DNA from: JBCBXA01 sp039816825
GTDB taxonomy: Bacteria > Pseudomonadota > Alphaproteobacteria > Rhizobiales > Rhizobiaceae
Direction: 5' to 3'
Length of the DNA stretch: 20,901 nt
Assembly (NCBI GenBank): GCA_039816825.1
Contig: JBCBXA010000046.1
Coordinates: 1-20,901 of the forward strand
Shown: positions 13,162-20,901 of the stretch, one piece after another
Layout: every line of letters begins with the position of its first letter
Numbering within the stretch: the stretch's first letter is position 1
Program-made: the position numbers and the translations under genes
The notes under the pieces: model-generated
The model's database searches: none
What the model saw: the letters and a program-made list of their open reading frames with translations, nothing else
What the model was told of the DNA's origin: nothing

Positions 13162-15063
13162 TTATCCAACCAGCGCGTTGTCATCACGCTTGATGGCAAT
13201 CACCGTTGAGCGGGACAGCTTGCCGTCACCGTCCGGGAACGAGCCTGCCGGGTGCTGGATGCCGACAAACATCGTGCGTTTGTCGGCCGACCAGGTGATG
13301 CCGGTCACTTCCGAACCGTTTGGCCCGGTCATGAAGCGGCGAATCTCACCGGTCGCCGGGTCGCCCGCCAACATCTGATTGTTGCCCATGCCCACGAAGT
13401 CGCCTTCATTGTCGTCATCGCCATCTGTTTGGATCCACAAGAGGCCATTGGTGTCGAACATCATGCCGTCAGGCGAGTTGAAGAGGTTGCCCTCATTGAT
13501 GTTGTCGGAGCCAGCATACGCATCGTCATGGACGGTCGGATTTCCAGCCATCACATAGAGGTCCCAGTTGAACTCATCCGACGCATGATCGTCGTTGGCC
13601 GGGAACCAGCGAGCGATCTGACCGTAGCGGTTTTCGGCGCGCGGGTTCGGACCGTTGACCGGGGTTGGATCGCCACCAGCGTTGGGCTTGATGGCCCGGT
13701 TTTTGTTGTTGGTCAGCGCCACATAACCCTCAACGGAAATTGGGTTCACTGCGACCCACTCCGGGCGATCCATCGTGGTCGCTCCAACAGCAGAGGCCGC
13801 GATCCGTGTATGGATGGCGATCTCCGCATCGTCGGCCATGCCGGTGCTCTCAGGCGTGAGCGCGATCCAACGACCGGTTTGGTCATCTTCAAATTTGGCG
13901 ACGTATAGCTGACCTTCGTCGAGCAGTGTCGAAGTGTCGCCGCCGGTCTGATAGGCTTGAGACGACACAAATTTGTACAGGAACTCACCACGTTCGTCGT
14001 CGCCCAAGTAGACGACAACACGACCGTCGGGTGCCAAGGCAACGGCAGCATTTTCGTGCTTGAAGCGACCGAGAGCGGTGCGTTTCACGGGCTTGGACGT
14101 TGGATCCGACGGGTCGATCTCGACGATGTAGCCGAACCGGTTCGGCTCATTGACGTTTTTGGACAGGTCAAAACGCTCGTCGAACTTCTCATAAGCGTAG
14201 CGACCAGCGGTCTTGATGCCGTAGCGGCCAAACGCTTCGGGCATAGGCGCGCTTTCATCAGTCGTGCCGAAGTAGCCGTTGAAGTTTTCTTCGCATGTCA
14301 GGTAGGTGCCCCACGGCGTCTTGCCAGCACCACAATTGTTCATCGTGCCGAGAACCTCGGTGCCGGTTGGGTCGGAAGGTGTTTTGAGCAGATCATGACC
14401 GGCGGCTGGACCGGAAAGGCGCATAGGCGTGTTCTGCGTGATGCGGCGGTTGAACGGGCTGTCGACCACGATGTCCCAGCCGCCCTCGCCTTCAGCCACT
14501 TCCATAACGGTAACGCCCTGAAGATTCTGAAGCTTCAGAACATCATCTGCGCTGGTGGGCACGCCATCCTCGTTCTGAACGAGGTTGAGCTTCGGGTTCA
14601 CATATTCATGGTTCACAGCGATCAGTTCATGGCCGTTGACTGAGAAGTGCTCCATGCCATCAGTGTTTTCACCAAAAACGCGATCAGAGCTTTGGACTGA
14701 TCCGCCGGTCGCCTGGTCGAGTTCAGGCGCGTCAGAGAAGAGCGGCTGGCCCCATTTGGCGACTGAATGCCATGAATAGCCCTCAGGCACGTGGACAGTG
14801 TAATCGGTCTGAATGGCAATGCCGTCGAATGCGAAGCGCGATGCGCCCGCCATGGCATGCGCTTTGCTGGAACCCAGCACGGACCCTGCGCCCATCACGG
14901 CTGCACCAGAACCGATGGCCAGAACGCCAGCGAGGAAACCACGCCGAGAAATCGCGCGTTCGACAACTGCGTCGAAACCATTGTCTTCAGGGCGTGGATC
15001 GTTCAGCTCATCCCACTCGTCCCAGCTCAGATCGGCTGTCTCTACGATATCCAACTTGTCCAT
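13162..15063 (-). CDS. phoX: PhoX family alkaline phosphatase (Tat-exported)
   Basis: 633 residues. Characterised PhoX enzymes are periplasmic or secreted phosphomonoesterases using calcium and iron to release phosphate from organic esters. The Tat signal is clear: AISRRGFLAGVLAIGSGAAV with the arginine pair at residues 40-41, hydrophobic core, then SSKAHAM. Family signatures: VNHEYVN (about 150-156), MNNCGAGKTPWGTYLTCEEN (about 241-260, with the Cys region known in PhoX as iron-binding and the EE pair), and LLWIQTDGDDD, GMGNNQMLAGDPATGEIRRF, SEVTGITWSADKRTMFVGIQ near the C-terminus. The start was set at MDKLDIV, with GGGAG six bases upstream. A Pho box upstream indicates control by PhoB under phosphate limitation. 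It is a single-gene unit with its own terminator. A DUF839 protein of other specificity is the alternative. Confidence 0.92.
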   Translation of the reverse strand: MDKLDIVETADLSWDEWDELNDPRPEDNGFDAVVERAISRRGFLAGVLAIGSGAAVMGAGSVLGSSKAHAMAGASRFAFDGIAIQTDYTVHVPEGYSWHSVAKWGQPLFSDAPELDQATGGSVQSSDRVFGENTDGMEHFSVNGHELIAVNHEYVNPKLNLVQNEDGVPTSADDVLKLQNLQGVTVMEVAEGEGGWDIVVDSPFNRRITQNTPMRLSGPAAGHDLLKTPSDPTGTEVLGTMNNCGAGKTPWGTYLTCEENFNGYFGTTDESAPMPEAFGRYGIKTAGRYAYEKFDERFDLSKNVNEPNRFGYIVEIDPSDPTSKPVKRTALGRFKHENAAVALAPDGRVVVYLGDDERGEFLYKFVSSQAYQTGGDTSTLLDEGQLYVAKFEDDQTGRWIALTPESTGMADDAEIAIHTRIAASAVGATTMDRPEWVAVNPISVEGYVALTNNKNRAIKPNAGGDPTPVNGPNPRAENRYGQIARWFPANDDHASDEFNWDLYVMAGNPTVHDDAYAGSDNINEGNLFNSPDGMMFDTNGLLWIQTDGDDDNEGDFVGMGNNQMLAGDPATGEIRRFMTGPNGSEVTGITWSADKRTMFVGIQHPAGSFPDGDGKLSRSTVIAIKRDDNALVG

Positions 15064-15146
15064 TTTGCTCTCCCTCACGCCTTCCACTTTGGAAGACTTC
15101 GAAAGTGAGCGCTATCGACCGATTTTCTCGGGAGGGTGACGGTTCG

Positions 15147-15164
15147 GTGTCAGTTCAATGACAG
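15147..15164 (-). promoter_or_regulatory. Pho box upstream of phoX
   Basis: Leftward it reads CTGTCAT-TGAA-CTGACAC: two 7-base PhoB half-sites, spaced 11 bases start to start, the exact geometry of the consensus CTGTCAT-N4-CTGTCAT. The first half-site is perfect and the second differs at two positions. A third CTGTCAG (15179-15173) lies a little further upstream. The box is 84 bases before the phoX start codon. This supports phosphate-starvation control. Confidence 0.8.
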
Positions 15165-15210
15165 TGCATAAACTGACAGGAAAGCCGCCGTACAAACGCA
15201 TACAAGCACA

Positions 15211-15236
15211 AAGGGCCCGGCATTGCCGGGCCCCTT
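15211..15236 (-). terminator. Intrinsic terminator of isocitrate lyase gene
   Basis: GGGCCCGGCA and its complement form a 10-bp near-continuous palindrome around one base (15213-15233). Leftward it is followed by TTTGTGCTTGT. It lies 30 bases past the stop at 15266. Confidence 0.8.
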
Positions 15237-15265
15237 GCTCGCAAATGGGATCAGAACTGAAACTG

Positions 15266-16867
15266 CTATTCGGCAGCTTCGAACTGGTTCATCGTATTGT
15301 CTTCGCCGGCCGCTTTCAGGGCGGCGTCACCGGCAAAATACTCTTTGTGATCATCACCAATGTCGGAGCCGGCCATGTTCTGGTGTTTCACGCAGGCGAT
15401 CTGCTGGCGGATTTCCTTGCGCTGAACACCCGCCACGTAGCCCAGCATACCGGCCTCGCCGAAGTACTCCTTCGCCAGATTGTCGGTCGAGAGCGCGGCG
15501 GTGTGATAGGTCGGTAGCGTGATCAGATGGTGGAAGATGCCGGCTTCACGGGCTGCATCGGCCTGGAAGGTGCGAATGCGCTCATCGGCTTCTGCAGACA
15601 GCTCGGTATCGTCATACTCGGCGCTCATGAGCTTATCGCGGTCGTAGGCCGACACGTCTTTGCCCTCTTCAGACCAGGCGTCGAACACCTGCTGACGGAA
15701 GTTCAGCGTCCAGTTGAACGATGGCGAGTTGTTGTAGACCAGCTTGGCGTTGGGGATGACCTTACGGATCTCGCGCACCATGGCGCCGATCTGGCCAACA
15801 TGCGGCTTTTCGGTCTCGATCCAAAGCAGGTCGGCGCCGTGCTGCAGGGAGGTGATGCAATCGAGGACAACACGTGCCTCGCCCGTACCTTCCTTGAACT
15901 GGTAAAGGTTGGACGGCAGACGCTTTGGCCGGATCAGCTTGCCGCCCTGGTTCATCACCACATCGGACGACTTGAGGTCGTCCACTGTGACTTCCTCACC
16001 ATCGATGAAGGCGTTGTACTGGTCGCCCAGATCGCCCGGGGTCTTGGAGTAGGCGATCTGCTTGGTCAGGCCAGCGCCAAGGCTGTCTGTGCGGGTGACA
16101 ACGATGCCGTTGTCGACGCCCATTTCCATGAAGGCGTAGCGGCAGGCACGAACCTTCGCCAAGAAATCTTCGTGCGGAACGGTCACCTTCCCGTCCTGGT
16201 GGCCGCACTGCTTCTCGTCCGACACCTGATTTTCGATTTGCAGCGCACAGGCGCCGGTTTCAATCATCTTCTTAGCCAGAAGGTAAGTCGCCTCAGCGTT
16301 GCCAAAACCGGCATCGATGTCGGCAATCACAGGCACGACATGGGTCTGGTGGTTGTCAATTTCGTTTTGGATGGCCTTGGCTTTGACTTCATCACCAACT
16401 GCGCGCGCTGCGTCGAGATCGCGGAACAGACCGCCCAACTCGCGGGCATCGGCCTGGCGCAGGAAGGTGTAGAGTTCTTCGATCAGGGCTGGGACCGATG
16501 TCTTCTCGTGCATGGACTGATCAGGCAACGGGCCGAACTCGGAGCGCAGCGCAGCGACCATCCAACCCGACAGATAGAGATACCGGCCCTTGGTCGTGCC
16601 GAAGTGCTTTTTGATGGAGATCATCTTCTGCTGGCCGATAAAGCCGTGCCAGCAACCCAGCGACTGGGTGTAATTGGCCGGATCGGCGTCATAGGCGGCC
16701 ATGTCAGCGCGCATGATGTCGGCTGTGTATTGGGCGATGTCGAGGCCGGTCTTGAACCGGTTTTGCAGGCGCATGCGCGCCACATATTCAGGGCTGATCG
16801 CCTCCCAAGGCTGACCATGTGCCGAGATGGTGCCAGCGGCATTCTCGATGTGGTTCTGATAGCTCAT
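15266..16867 (-). CDS. aceA: Isocitrate lyase (long, about 530-residue class)
   Basis: 533 residues. Cleaves isocitrate to succinate and glyoxylate, the first step of the glyoxylate shunt, needed for growth on acetate and fatty acids; cytoplasmic, Mg-dependent. Visible motifs: IADIDAGFGNAEATYLLAKK (about 181-200, metal-binding acidic residues), the catalytic-loop Cys221 in EKQCGHQDGKVTVPHEDF, VVTRTDSLGAGLTK, WIETEKPHVGQI and NNSPSFNWTLNFR. EKQCGH in place of the KKCGH of the short E. coli enzyme is normal for the longer Pseudomonas aeruginosa-like class, which matches the length. GGGAGAGC precedes the ATG. It lies near icd, so both users of isocitrate are within 4 kb. No malate synthase or AceK is in the window. 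The upstream region has repeated TTGTAAA motifs. Confidence 0.96.
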   Translation of the reverse strand: MSYQNHIENAAGTISAHGQPWEAISPEYVARMRLQNRFKTGLDIAQYTADIMRADMAAYDADPANYTQSLGCWHGFIGQQKMISIKKHFGTTKGRYLYLSGWMVAALRSEFGPLPDQSMHEKTSVPALIEELYTFLRQADARELGGLFRDLDAARAVGDEVKAKAIQNEIDNHQTHVVPVIADIDAGFGNAEATYLLAKKMIETGACALQIENQVSDEKQCGHQDGKVTVPHEDFLAKVRACRYAFMEMGVDNGIVVTRTDSLGAGLTKQIAYSKTPGDLGDQYNAFIDGEEVTVDDLKSSDVVMNQGGKLIRPKRLPSNLYQFKEGTGEARVVLDCITSLQHGADLLWIETEKPHVGQIGAMVREIRKVIPNAKLVYNNSPSFNWTLNFRQQVFDAWSEEGKDVSAYDRDKLMSAEYDDTELSAEADERIRTFQADAAREAGIFHHLITLPTYHTAALSTDNLAKEYFGEAGMLGYVAGVQRKEIRQQIACVKHQNMAGSDIGDDHKEYFAGDAALKAAGEDNTMNQFEAAE

Positions 16868-16882
16868 AGCGCTCTCCCAAGC

Positions 16883-17036
16883 TTGTAAAAGTCACAACTG
16901 GCGTAATGCTCTTGTGCTCGCCGCCAACGTTCTGGGAGGGTATTTACAAGGACTGGGCGGAGATATCGCCAGTTAGTCAGGCGTTTTGATGTCTTGCTGT
17001 TGTCAATTGTCGATGAAGACAATGTCATTTTGTAAA
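16883..17036. promoter_or_regulatory. Three TTGTAAA motifs upstream of aceA
   Basis: TTGTAAA occurs at 16883-16889 and 17030-17036 on the plus strand and inverted (TTTACAA) at 16943-16949, in the 170-bp gap between murI and aceA. Short repeated motifs in front of glyoxylate genes can be regulator sites (TTTGCAAA-like sites are known for RamB/ScfR-type regulators), but the match here is loose. Confidence 0.3.
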
Positions 17037-17037
17037 T

Positions 17038-17835
17038 CTATGACAAAGAAAATCGGCCTGAAGTTGTCAAACCAAAACTGCTTGCGAGCTGGGCCAGCTT
17101 CGGGTCCGGACTTCCGGAGGTGAAGATTGCGCGGTCTATCGCTAGGCTCGGATCGCTGGTTCCAAGCTCGCCTGCAACGGCCCGTGCGCGGTGGGCAATT
17201 GCCTCGGCAGGATTGAGCCAATCCACCGGCCAGGGCGCGATCTTGCGCATCTGGTTGGCGAGAAATGGGTAGTGTGTGCAGCCGAGCACAATGATGTCGG
17301 TGCGCTTTCCCTCACGCTCGACAAAGCATGGCAGGACTTGGGTCTTCAGCGCGTCCATGTCTACTGAGCCGCCCGTCATGTAGGCCTCGGCCATCAATGC
17401 GAGGTCAGGCGCGCCGACCATGGTAACGTGACGCTCGCTGGCAAATTGAGCGACCAGATTGCGCGTGTAGGCACGGTCGACGGTCCCCGGCGTGGCCAAA
17501 ACGGAGATGAGCCCACTGGACGTACGCTCAGCGGCTGGCTTGATGGCTGGAACCGTGCCCACAAAGGGCGTGGACCCAAAACGTTGGCGCAGGGGCTCAA
17601 TGGCAATGGTCGAGGCAGTGTTGCACGCGATGATGCAAAGGCGCGGCCTGTGCTCGGCTATCAAGCGGTCAAACAGGCTGGTGATGCGATCGGCCAGGCG
17701 CTGTTCTTCCCAATCGCCATAGGGAAAACCGGCATCGTCGGCGACATAGATCAGCGAGGCACTTGGTAGTGACAGTCGCAGTTCTCTGAGGATCGAAAGC
17801 CCCCCGACACCACTGTCGAAGACGAGAACGCTCAT
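17038..17835 (-). CDS. murI: Glutamate racemase
   Basis: 265 residues, standard size. Converts L- to D-glutamate for peptidoglycan precursor synthesis; cytoplasmic, cofactor-free, using two cysteines. Both are present: Cys71 in IIACNTASTIAIEPL and Cys186 in IVLGCTHYPFL. The N-terminal VFDSGVGGLSIL carries the substrate-binding Asp-Ser, and ADDAGFPYG matches the family's D.....PYG segment. The start at MSVLVFDSG is the normal N-terminus for the family. It lies 51 bp downstream of trmJ on the same strand and is probably co-transcribed with it. Confidence 0.96.
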   Translation of the reverse strand: MSVLVFDSGVGGLSILRELRLSLPSASLIYVADDAGFPYGDWEEQRLADRITSLFDRLIAEHRPRLCIIACNTASTIAIEPLRQRFGSTPFVGTVPAIKPAAERTSSGLISVLATPGTVDRAYTRNLVAQFASERHVTMVGAPDLALMAEAYMTGGSVDMDALKTQVLPCFVEREGKRTDIIVLGCTHYPFLANQMRKIAPWPVDWLNPAEAIAHRARAVAGELGTSDPSLAIDRAIFTSGSPDPKLAQLASSFGLTTSGRFSLS

Positions 17836-17886
17836 CTCTTGTCGGGCCCATCGCGCCAGACCAAGAACTGGAGAATCTGAGTCCCT

Positions 17887-18723
17887 TCAGTGCTTTGCAT
17901 CAGAGCTCGCATCTTTCAATTCTGATTCAACGCCTTGATCCTCTGATTCAGGTGCCGTCACCTGATGTCTTGCGACAGTATTCTTTTCGAACCGAGCGAT
18001 GACGCCGCGCAGTGTCCGCACCTCTTGCTCGTTGAAGCGACCCTTGCCGAGAATCGTGCGCAAGTTGAGGCGCATCGTTTCGGCCTTATGGGGCGGGAAG
18101 AAATAGCCCACCTTGTCGAGCGCACGCTCCATATGTTCGTACATGCGCACCACATCGTCTTTCGGTGCGGGTTCGCCTAGATCAACCTGCGGCTGCACCC
18201 CCTCATCGCCGCTCTTCATCCACTCATAGCTCATGAGCAGAACGGCCTGAGCGATGTTGAGAGACGCAAACGCAGGGTTGACCGGAAAGGTTACAATCTC
18301 ATCTGCCAGCGCAATCTCTTCGTTCAGCAGGCCGATCCGCTCACGGCCGAAGAGAATGCCGGCACCCTGCCCTTGTGCACTGCGCGCGCGCATCTCAGTC
18401 ACACACTCAGTCGGACCTCTTACCGGCACCAGCATGTCGCGGGTGCGTGCTGTGGTGGCCGCAACGAAATTGAGGTCTGCAATGGCGCTCTCGACACTGT
18501 CGTGAAGCTGTGCGCCTTCGATCACATGATCAGCGCGGCTGGCGGCTGCCTTGGCGCGCCCATTGGGCCAGCCATCCCTGGGCGAGACGAGACGCAGGTC
18601 CGACAGACCAAAATTGGCCATAGCCCGTGCCACCATGCCAATGTTTTCGCCCAGTTGGGGCTCGACCAGTACGATGGCGGGCCCACCCGTGATCAGAGTT
18701 TTCGTGCCATTGGTTCCGGCCAA
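17887..18723 (-). CDS. trmJ: tRNA (cytidine/uridine-32-2'-O)-methyltransferase, TrmJ-like
   Basis: 278 residues. A SPOUT (SpoU) methyltransferase that, in characterised TrmJ, uses SAM to methylate the 2'-O of tRNA position 32. The three SpoU motifs are visible: VLVEPQLGENIGMVARAMAN with FG (about 18-39), GAGILFGRERIGLLNEEIAL in the middle, and FPVNPAFASLNIAQAVLLMS, forming the trefoil knot. A C-terminal extension (MYEHMERALDKVGYFFPPHK, then LRTILGKGRFNEQEVRTLRG) is the TrmJ-type helical tail. The start is TTG at 18723: GAGGA is six bases upstream, an in-frame TGA lies just before, and no ATG or GTG is suitably placed. It is divergent from icd and upstream of murI. The TrmJ rather than other SpoU assignment rests on the C-terminal tail. 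Confidence 0.92.
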   Translation of the reverse strand: MAGTNGTKTLITGGPAIVLVEPQLGENIGMVARAMANFGLSDLRLVSPRDGWPNGRAKAAASRADHVIEGAQLHDSVESAIADLNFVAATTARTRDMLVPVRGPTECVTEMRARSAQGQGAGILFGRERIGLLNEEIALADEIVTFPVNPAFASLNIAQAVLLMSYEWMKSGDEGVQPQVDLGEPAPKDDVVRMYEHMERALDKVGYFFPPHKAETMRLNLRTILGKGRFNEQEVRTLRGVIARFEKNTVARHQVTAPESEDQGVESELKDASSDAKH

Positions 18724-18872
18724 AATCAGTCCTCACTTACACCGATGGTCGCAGGGCTGAAGCGCCCGCTTCCACCTCGGTTCAATTGCAGACAAGGGGC
18801 AGCTTTGCTAGACACCGCGCAGCATTCTGCAGGGCGCTCAGCGTCAAAACTATCGAAAAAGGTTCGTTATTC

Positions 18873-20087
18873 ATGGCCAAGATCAAGGTTGCCAATCCCG
18901 TTGTGGAACTCGACGGGGACGAGATGACCCGCATCATCTGGCAGTTCATCAAGGACAAGCTGATCCACCCCTATCTCGACATCGACCTCGAATATTACGA
19001 CCTGTCGGTGCAGAAGCGGGACGAAACCGACGACCAAATCACTATCGATGCAGCCAACGCCATCAAGAAGCACGGTGTGGGCGTCAAATGCGCCACCATC
19101 ACCCCCGATGAGGCGCGCGTTGAAGAGTTCGGCCTCAAGAAGATGTGGCGTTCGCCCAACGGCACCATCCGAAATATCTTGGGCGGCGTTATTTTCCGCG
19201 AACCCATCATCTGCAAAAACGTGCCGCGTCTTGTCCCTGGCTGGACGCAACCAGTGATCGTTGGCCGCCACGCCTATGGCGATCAATATCGTGCAACCGA
19301 CTTCCGCTTCCCTGGACCGGGCAAACTGACGATGAAGTTCGTTGGCGAGGACGGCACAGAACAGGACTATGAAGTGTTCGATGCTCCCGCCGCCGGCATA
19401 GCCATGGGCATGTACAACCTGGACAAGAGCATTGAGGACTTTGCCCGCGCATCGCTGAACTACGGCCTCCAGCGCGGCGTGCCTGTCTATCTGTCGACCA
19501 AAAACACCATCCTGAAAGTCTATGACGGACGCTTCAAAGACATCTTCGAAGAGATCTACCAGGCTGAATTCAAAGAGAAATTCGACGAAGCCAAGATCTG
19601 GTATGAACACCGCCTGATCGACGACATGGTGGCTTCCAACCTCAAATGGTCCGGCGGCTATGTGTGGGCCTGTAAGAACTATGATGGTGACGTGCAGTCC
19701 GACACCGTGGCTCAGGGCTTCGGTTCTCTTGGCCTTATGACCTCTGTTCTAATGACCCCGGATGGCAAAACGGTTGAGTCCGAAGCCGCCCATGGCACCG
19801 TGACCCGCCACTATCGCCAGCACCAGAAGGGCGAAGAGACGTCCACGAACTCCATGGCGTCCATCTTCGCCTGGACCCGTGGCCTCGCCCATCGCGCCAA
19901 GCTCGATGACAATGCAGAACTGACCAAGTTTGCCCAGACACTGGAAGATGTATGCATCGCCACCGTGGAAAGCGGCCATATGACGAAGGATCTGGCACTG
20001 CTGATCGGCCCGGACCAGGAGTGGCTGTCGACCACGGGCTTCCTCGATAAAATCGATGAGAACCTGCAGAAGGCGATGGCTGCCTGA
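18873..20087 (+). CDS. icd: NADP-dependent isocitrate dehydrogenase
   Basis: 404 residues of the homodimeric, eukaryote-like NADP-IDH subfamily found in many alphaproteobacteria. Oxidatively decarboxylates isocitrate to 2-oxoglutarate in the TCA cycle and supplies NADPH. Visible: VELDGDEMTRIIWQFIKDKL at the start, KCATITPDEARVEEF, SPNGTIRNILGGVIFREPI (isocitrate-binding Ser/Asn/Arg), KNTILKVYDGRFKDIF, YVWACKNYDGDVQSD (metal-binding acidic residues) and HGTVTRHYRQHQ, whose Arg-His pair is the NADP-selecting motif. The start at 18873 (MAKIKVANP) is the family's usual N-terminus; the 29-codon upstream extension is leader. AAAAAGG lies rather far upstream (about 11 bases). It has its own terminator. 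Confidence 0.97.
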   Translation: MAKIKVANPVVELDGDEMTRIIWQFIKDKLIHPYLDIDLEYYDLSVQKRDETDDQITIDAANAIKKHGVGVKCATITPDEARVEEFGLKKMWRSPNGTIRNILGGVIFREPIICKNVPRLVPGWTQPVIVGRHAYGDQYRATDFRFPGPGKLTMKFVGEDGTEQDYEVFDAPAAGIAMGMYNLDKSIEDFARASLNYGLQRGVPVYLSTKNTILKVYDGRFKDIFEEIYQAEFKEKFDEAKIWYEHRLIDDMVASNLKWSGGYVWACKNYDGDVQSDTVAQGFGSLGLMTSVLMTPDGKTVESEAAHGTVTRHYRQHQKGEETSTNSMASIFAWTRGLAHRAKLDDNAELTKFAQTLEDVCIATVESGHMTKDLALLIGPDQEWLSTTGFLDKIDENLQKAMAA

Positions 20088-20114
20088 TCACAGGGCGAGA
20101 ACTGGAATTTAAGG

Positions 20115-20138
20115 CGGCGGGCTTGGCCCGCCGTTTTT
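20115..20138 (+). terminator. Intrinsic terminator of icd
   Basis: CGGCGGGC, loop TTG, GCCCGCCG and then TTTTT: an 8-bp perfect stem with a clean T tract, 27 bases past the icd stop. The convergent tautomerase gene ends 25 bases further on. Confidence 0.95.
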
Positions 20139-20162
20139 CGTTGCGCTTATCCTATGGGGCAC

Positions 20163-20552
20163 TCAAAGGCCCAGCACCTTCTTCACCGAGCCCGCCTCGC
20201 TGAAGGACCAGTCGATGGGCCGATTTTCCAGCAAGAACATAATCGAATTGGCCGGATCGAAATCCAGCCTTCGAAGGCGAGCCCGCATGTCGGAAAACAG
20301 AGCCTCTTTCTGAGCATCGACGCGACCACGCAGCAGCGCGATCTCGAAGACAATCGTATTGTGCACATCGCGTTCGCCCAGAAAACTTGGATGAAAGATC
20401 ATGTCATCCGGCTCGTAGCGCGTAACGAGGCAGAAAAAGTCATCTGGATTGACGCCGCAGGTTTCCACCAGACTGGCGTGCAGTTCGTCATTGATGGCCC
20501 GACACAGGCTCGACGGAAGGTGTTTGGGCACATGAATTTTGTTAAATGGCAT
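20163..20552 (-). CDS. Tautomerase family protein (Tautomerase_2-like)
   Basis: 129 residues. The start was placed at MPFNKIHVP because the family's catalytic base is an N-terminal proline exposed after Met removal; an in-frame ATG six codons earlier would bury it. The pattern PFNKIHVPKHLPSSLCRAIN, DDFFCLVTRYEPDDMIFHPS, FEIALLRGRVDAQKEALFSD and FLLENRPIDWSFSEAG fits the long (about 130-residue) tautomerase class with the beta-alpha-beta fold repeated, including the R..E.K segment and the WSF ending. The reaction is probably on a small enol or keto acid, but the substrate cannot be read from the sequence. It is cytoplasmic, divergent from the MmcQ/YjbR-like gene, and converges on icd. Confidence 0.88.
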   Translation of the reverse strand: MPFNKIHVPKHLPSSLCRAINDELHASLVETCGVNPDDFFCLVTRYEPDDMIFHPSFLGERDVHNTIVFEIALLRGRVDAQKEALFSDMRARLRRLDFDPANSIMFLLENRPIDWSFSEAGSVKKVLGL

Positions 20553-20628
20553 CTTCTCGGACCTCGACATCTGGAAGCCAGGGGTAACCCCTCTTCTCGA
20601 AACAGTTGTGCGGCGCTAAGCCTAAGTC

Positions 20629-20901
20629 ATGAAGCTAGCGACATTCGACGCCATCTGCGGTGCTCTCCCAAAGTCTGAGATGGTCATCCAGTGGATGGGG
20701 TCCCACGTTTGGAAGGTTGGAGGCAAGGTGTTTGCGATCGGCGTTCCCCAACAGGAAAGCCCGGACGCACCCTGCCCCTTCACCATCAAGACAGATGAAA
20801 ACGCGTTTGGCTTCTTGCGAGAGGAGGCGGGCGTTGGCCCCGCTCCTCACCTGCCTCGAGGCAACTGGCTGCGCTTTAGCGATTGGACAATCATCGCTAA
20901 A
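20629..20901 (+). CDS. MmcQ/YjbR family protein (N-terminal part, runs off the window)
   Basis: 91 codons from ATG 20629 are open to the right edge with no stop. MKLATFDAICGALPKSEMVI, SHVWKVGGKVFAIG and FTIKTDENAFGFLREEAG followed by APHLPRGNWLRF are the usual MmcQ/YjbR pattern (FD..C..LPG.E....W...VWKVGGKVFA, then F..L.E..GV.PAP.L....W). These are about 115-120 residue proteins with a CyaY-like fold, DNA-binding in some members, function unresolved. About three quarters is probably present. The ribosome site is weak. It is divergent from the tautomerase gene across 76 bp. Confidence 0.88.
   Translation, partial: MKLATFDAICGALPKSEMVIQWMGSHVWKVGGKVFAIGVPQQESPDAPCPFTIKTDENAFGFLREEAGVGPAPHLPRGNWLRFSDWTIIAK

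Noticed and set aside
15527..16888. 453-codon open frame antisense to isocitrate lyase
   Set aside because: It mirrors the aceA codons in GC-rich DNA and has no domain pattern; the lyase on the other strand is unmistakable.
18867..19610. 247-codon frame antisense to icd
   Set aside because: Shadow of isocitrate dehydrogenase; no independent features.

Overview
The window is GC-rich bacterial DNA with closely packed genes on both strands. The gene set points to an alphaproteobacterium, probably of the Hyphomicrobiales type: a 205-residue S4 without a zinc ribbon, a eukaryote-like homodimeric NADP isocitrate dehydrogenase divergent from trmJ-murI, a long-class isocitrate lyase, Tat-exported PhoX, glutathione-dependent formaldehyde dehydrogenase, and a palindromic GTCATCCCGG/CCGGGATCCA intergenic repeat of the kind common in that class. 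The species cannot be named from the sequence.

Layout. 1-3640: an aldehyde and glutathione stress group. A TetR regulator, a DUF2461 protein, class III alcohol dehydrogenase and the start of a DUF4344 metallopeptidase all read leftward. A TfoX-like protein and a MAPEG membrane protein read rightward from the same TetR intergenic region, which carries an inverted repeat. A shared bidirectional terminator separates the MAPEG gene from convergent rpsD (3692-4309). 4504-6138: an AT-richer, probably acquired cassette with a Cro/C1-type regulator fused to an ImmA/IrrE Zn-peptidase and, upstream, a partner gene that looks split by a frameshift. 6139-7062: a gene-poor stretch with two families of short repeats and a 16-bp inverted repeat that copies the last codons of chrA. 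7060-8334: chrA, followed by a secreted DM13 protein and an M42 aminopeptidase on the plus strand.

10067-13000: a membrane diguanylate cyclase, a small secreted protein and a membrane-anchored AraC-type regulator, all leftward. 13162-15063: Tat-exported phosphatase PhoX behind a well-spaced Pho box. 15266-16867: isocitrate lyase. 17038-18723: murI and trmJ. 18873-20087: icd with its own terminator. The right end holds a tautomerase and the start of an MmcQ/YjbR-like gene running off the window.

Functionally, icd and aceA sit at the isocitrate branch point between the TCA cycle and the glyoxylate shunt. The stress group at the left end links glutathione-dependent aldehyde removal to a TetR regulator. 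Most of the window is ordinary chromosomal backbone. The most unusual part is 4504-7078: the XRE/ImmA-IrrE cassette and the repeat-rich stretch beside it. No tRNA, rRNA, CRISPR array, intact insertion sequence or origin was seen.
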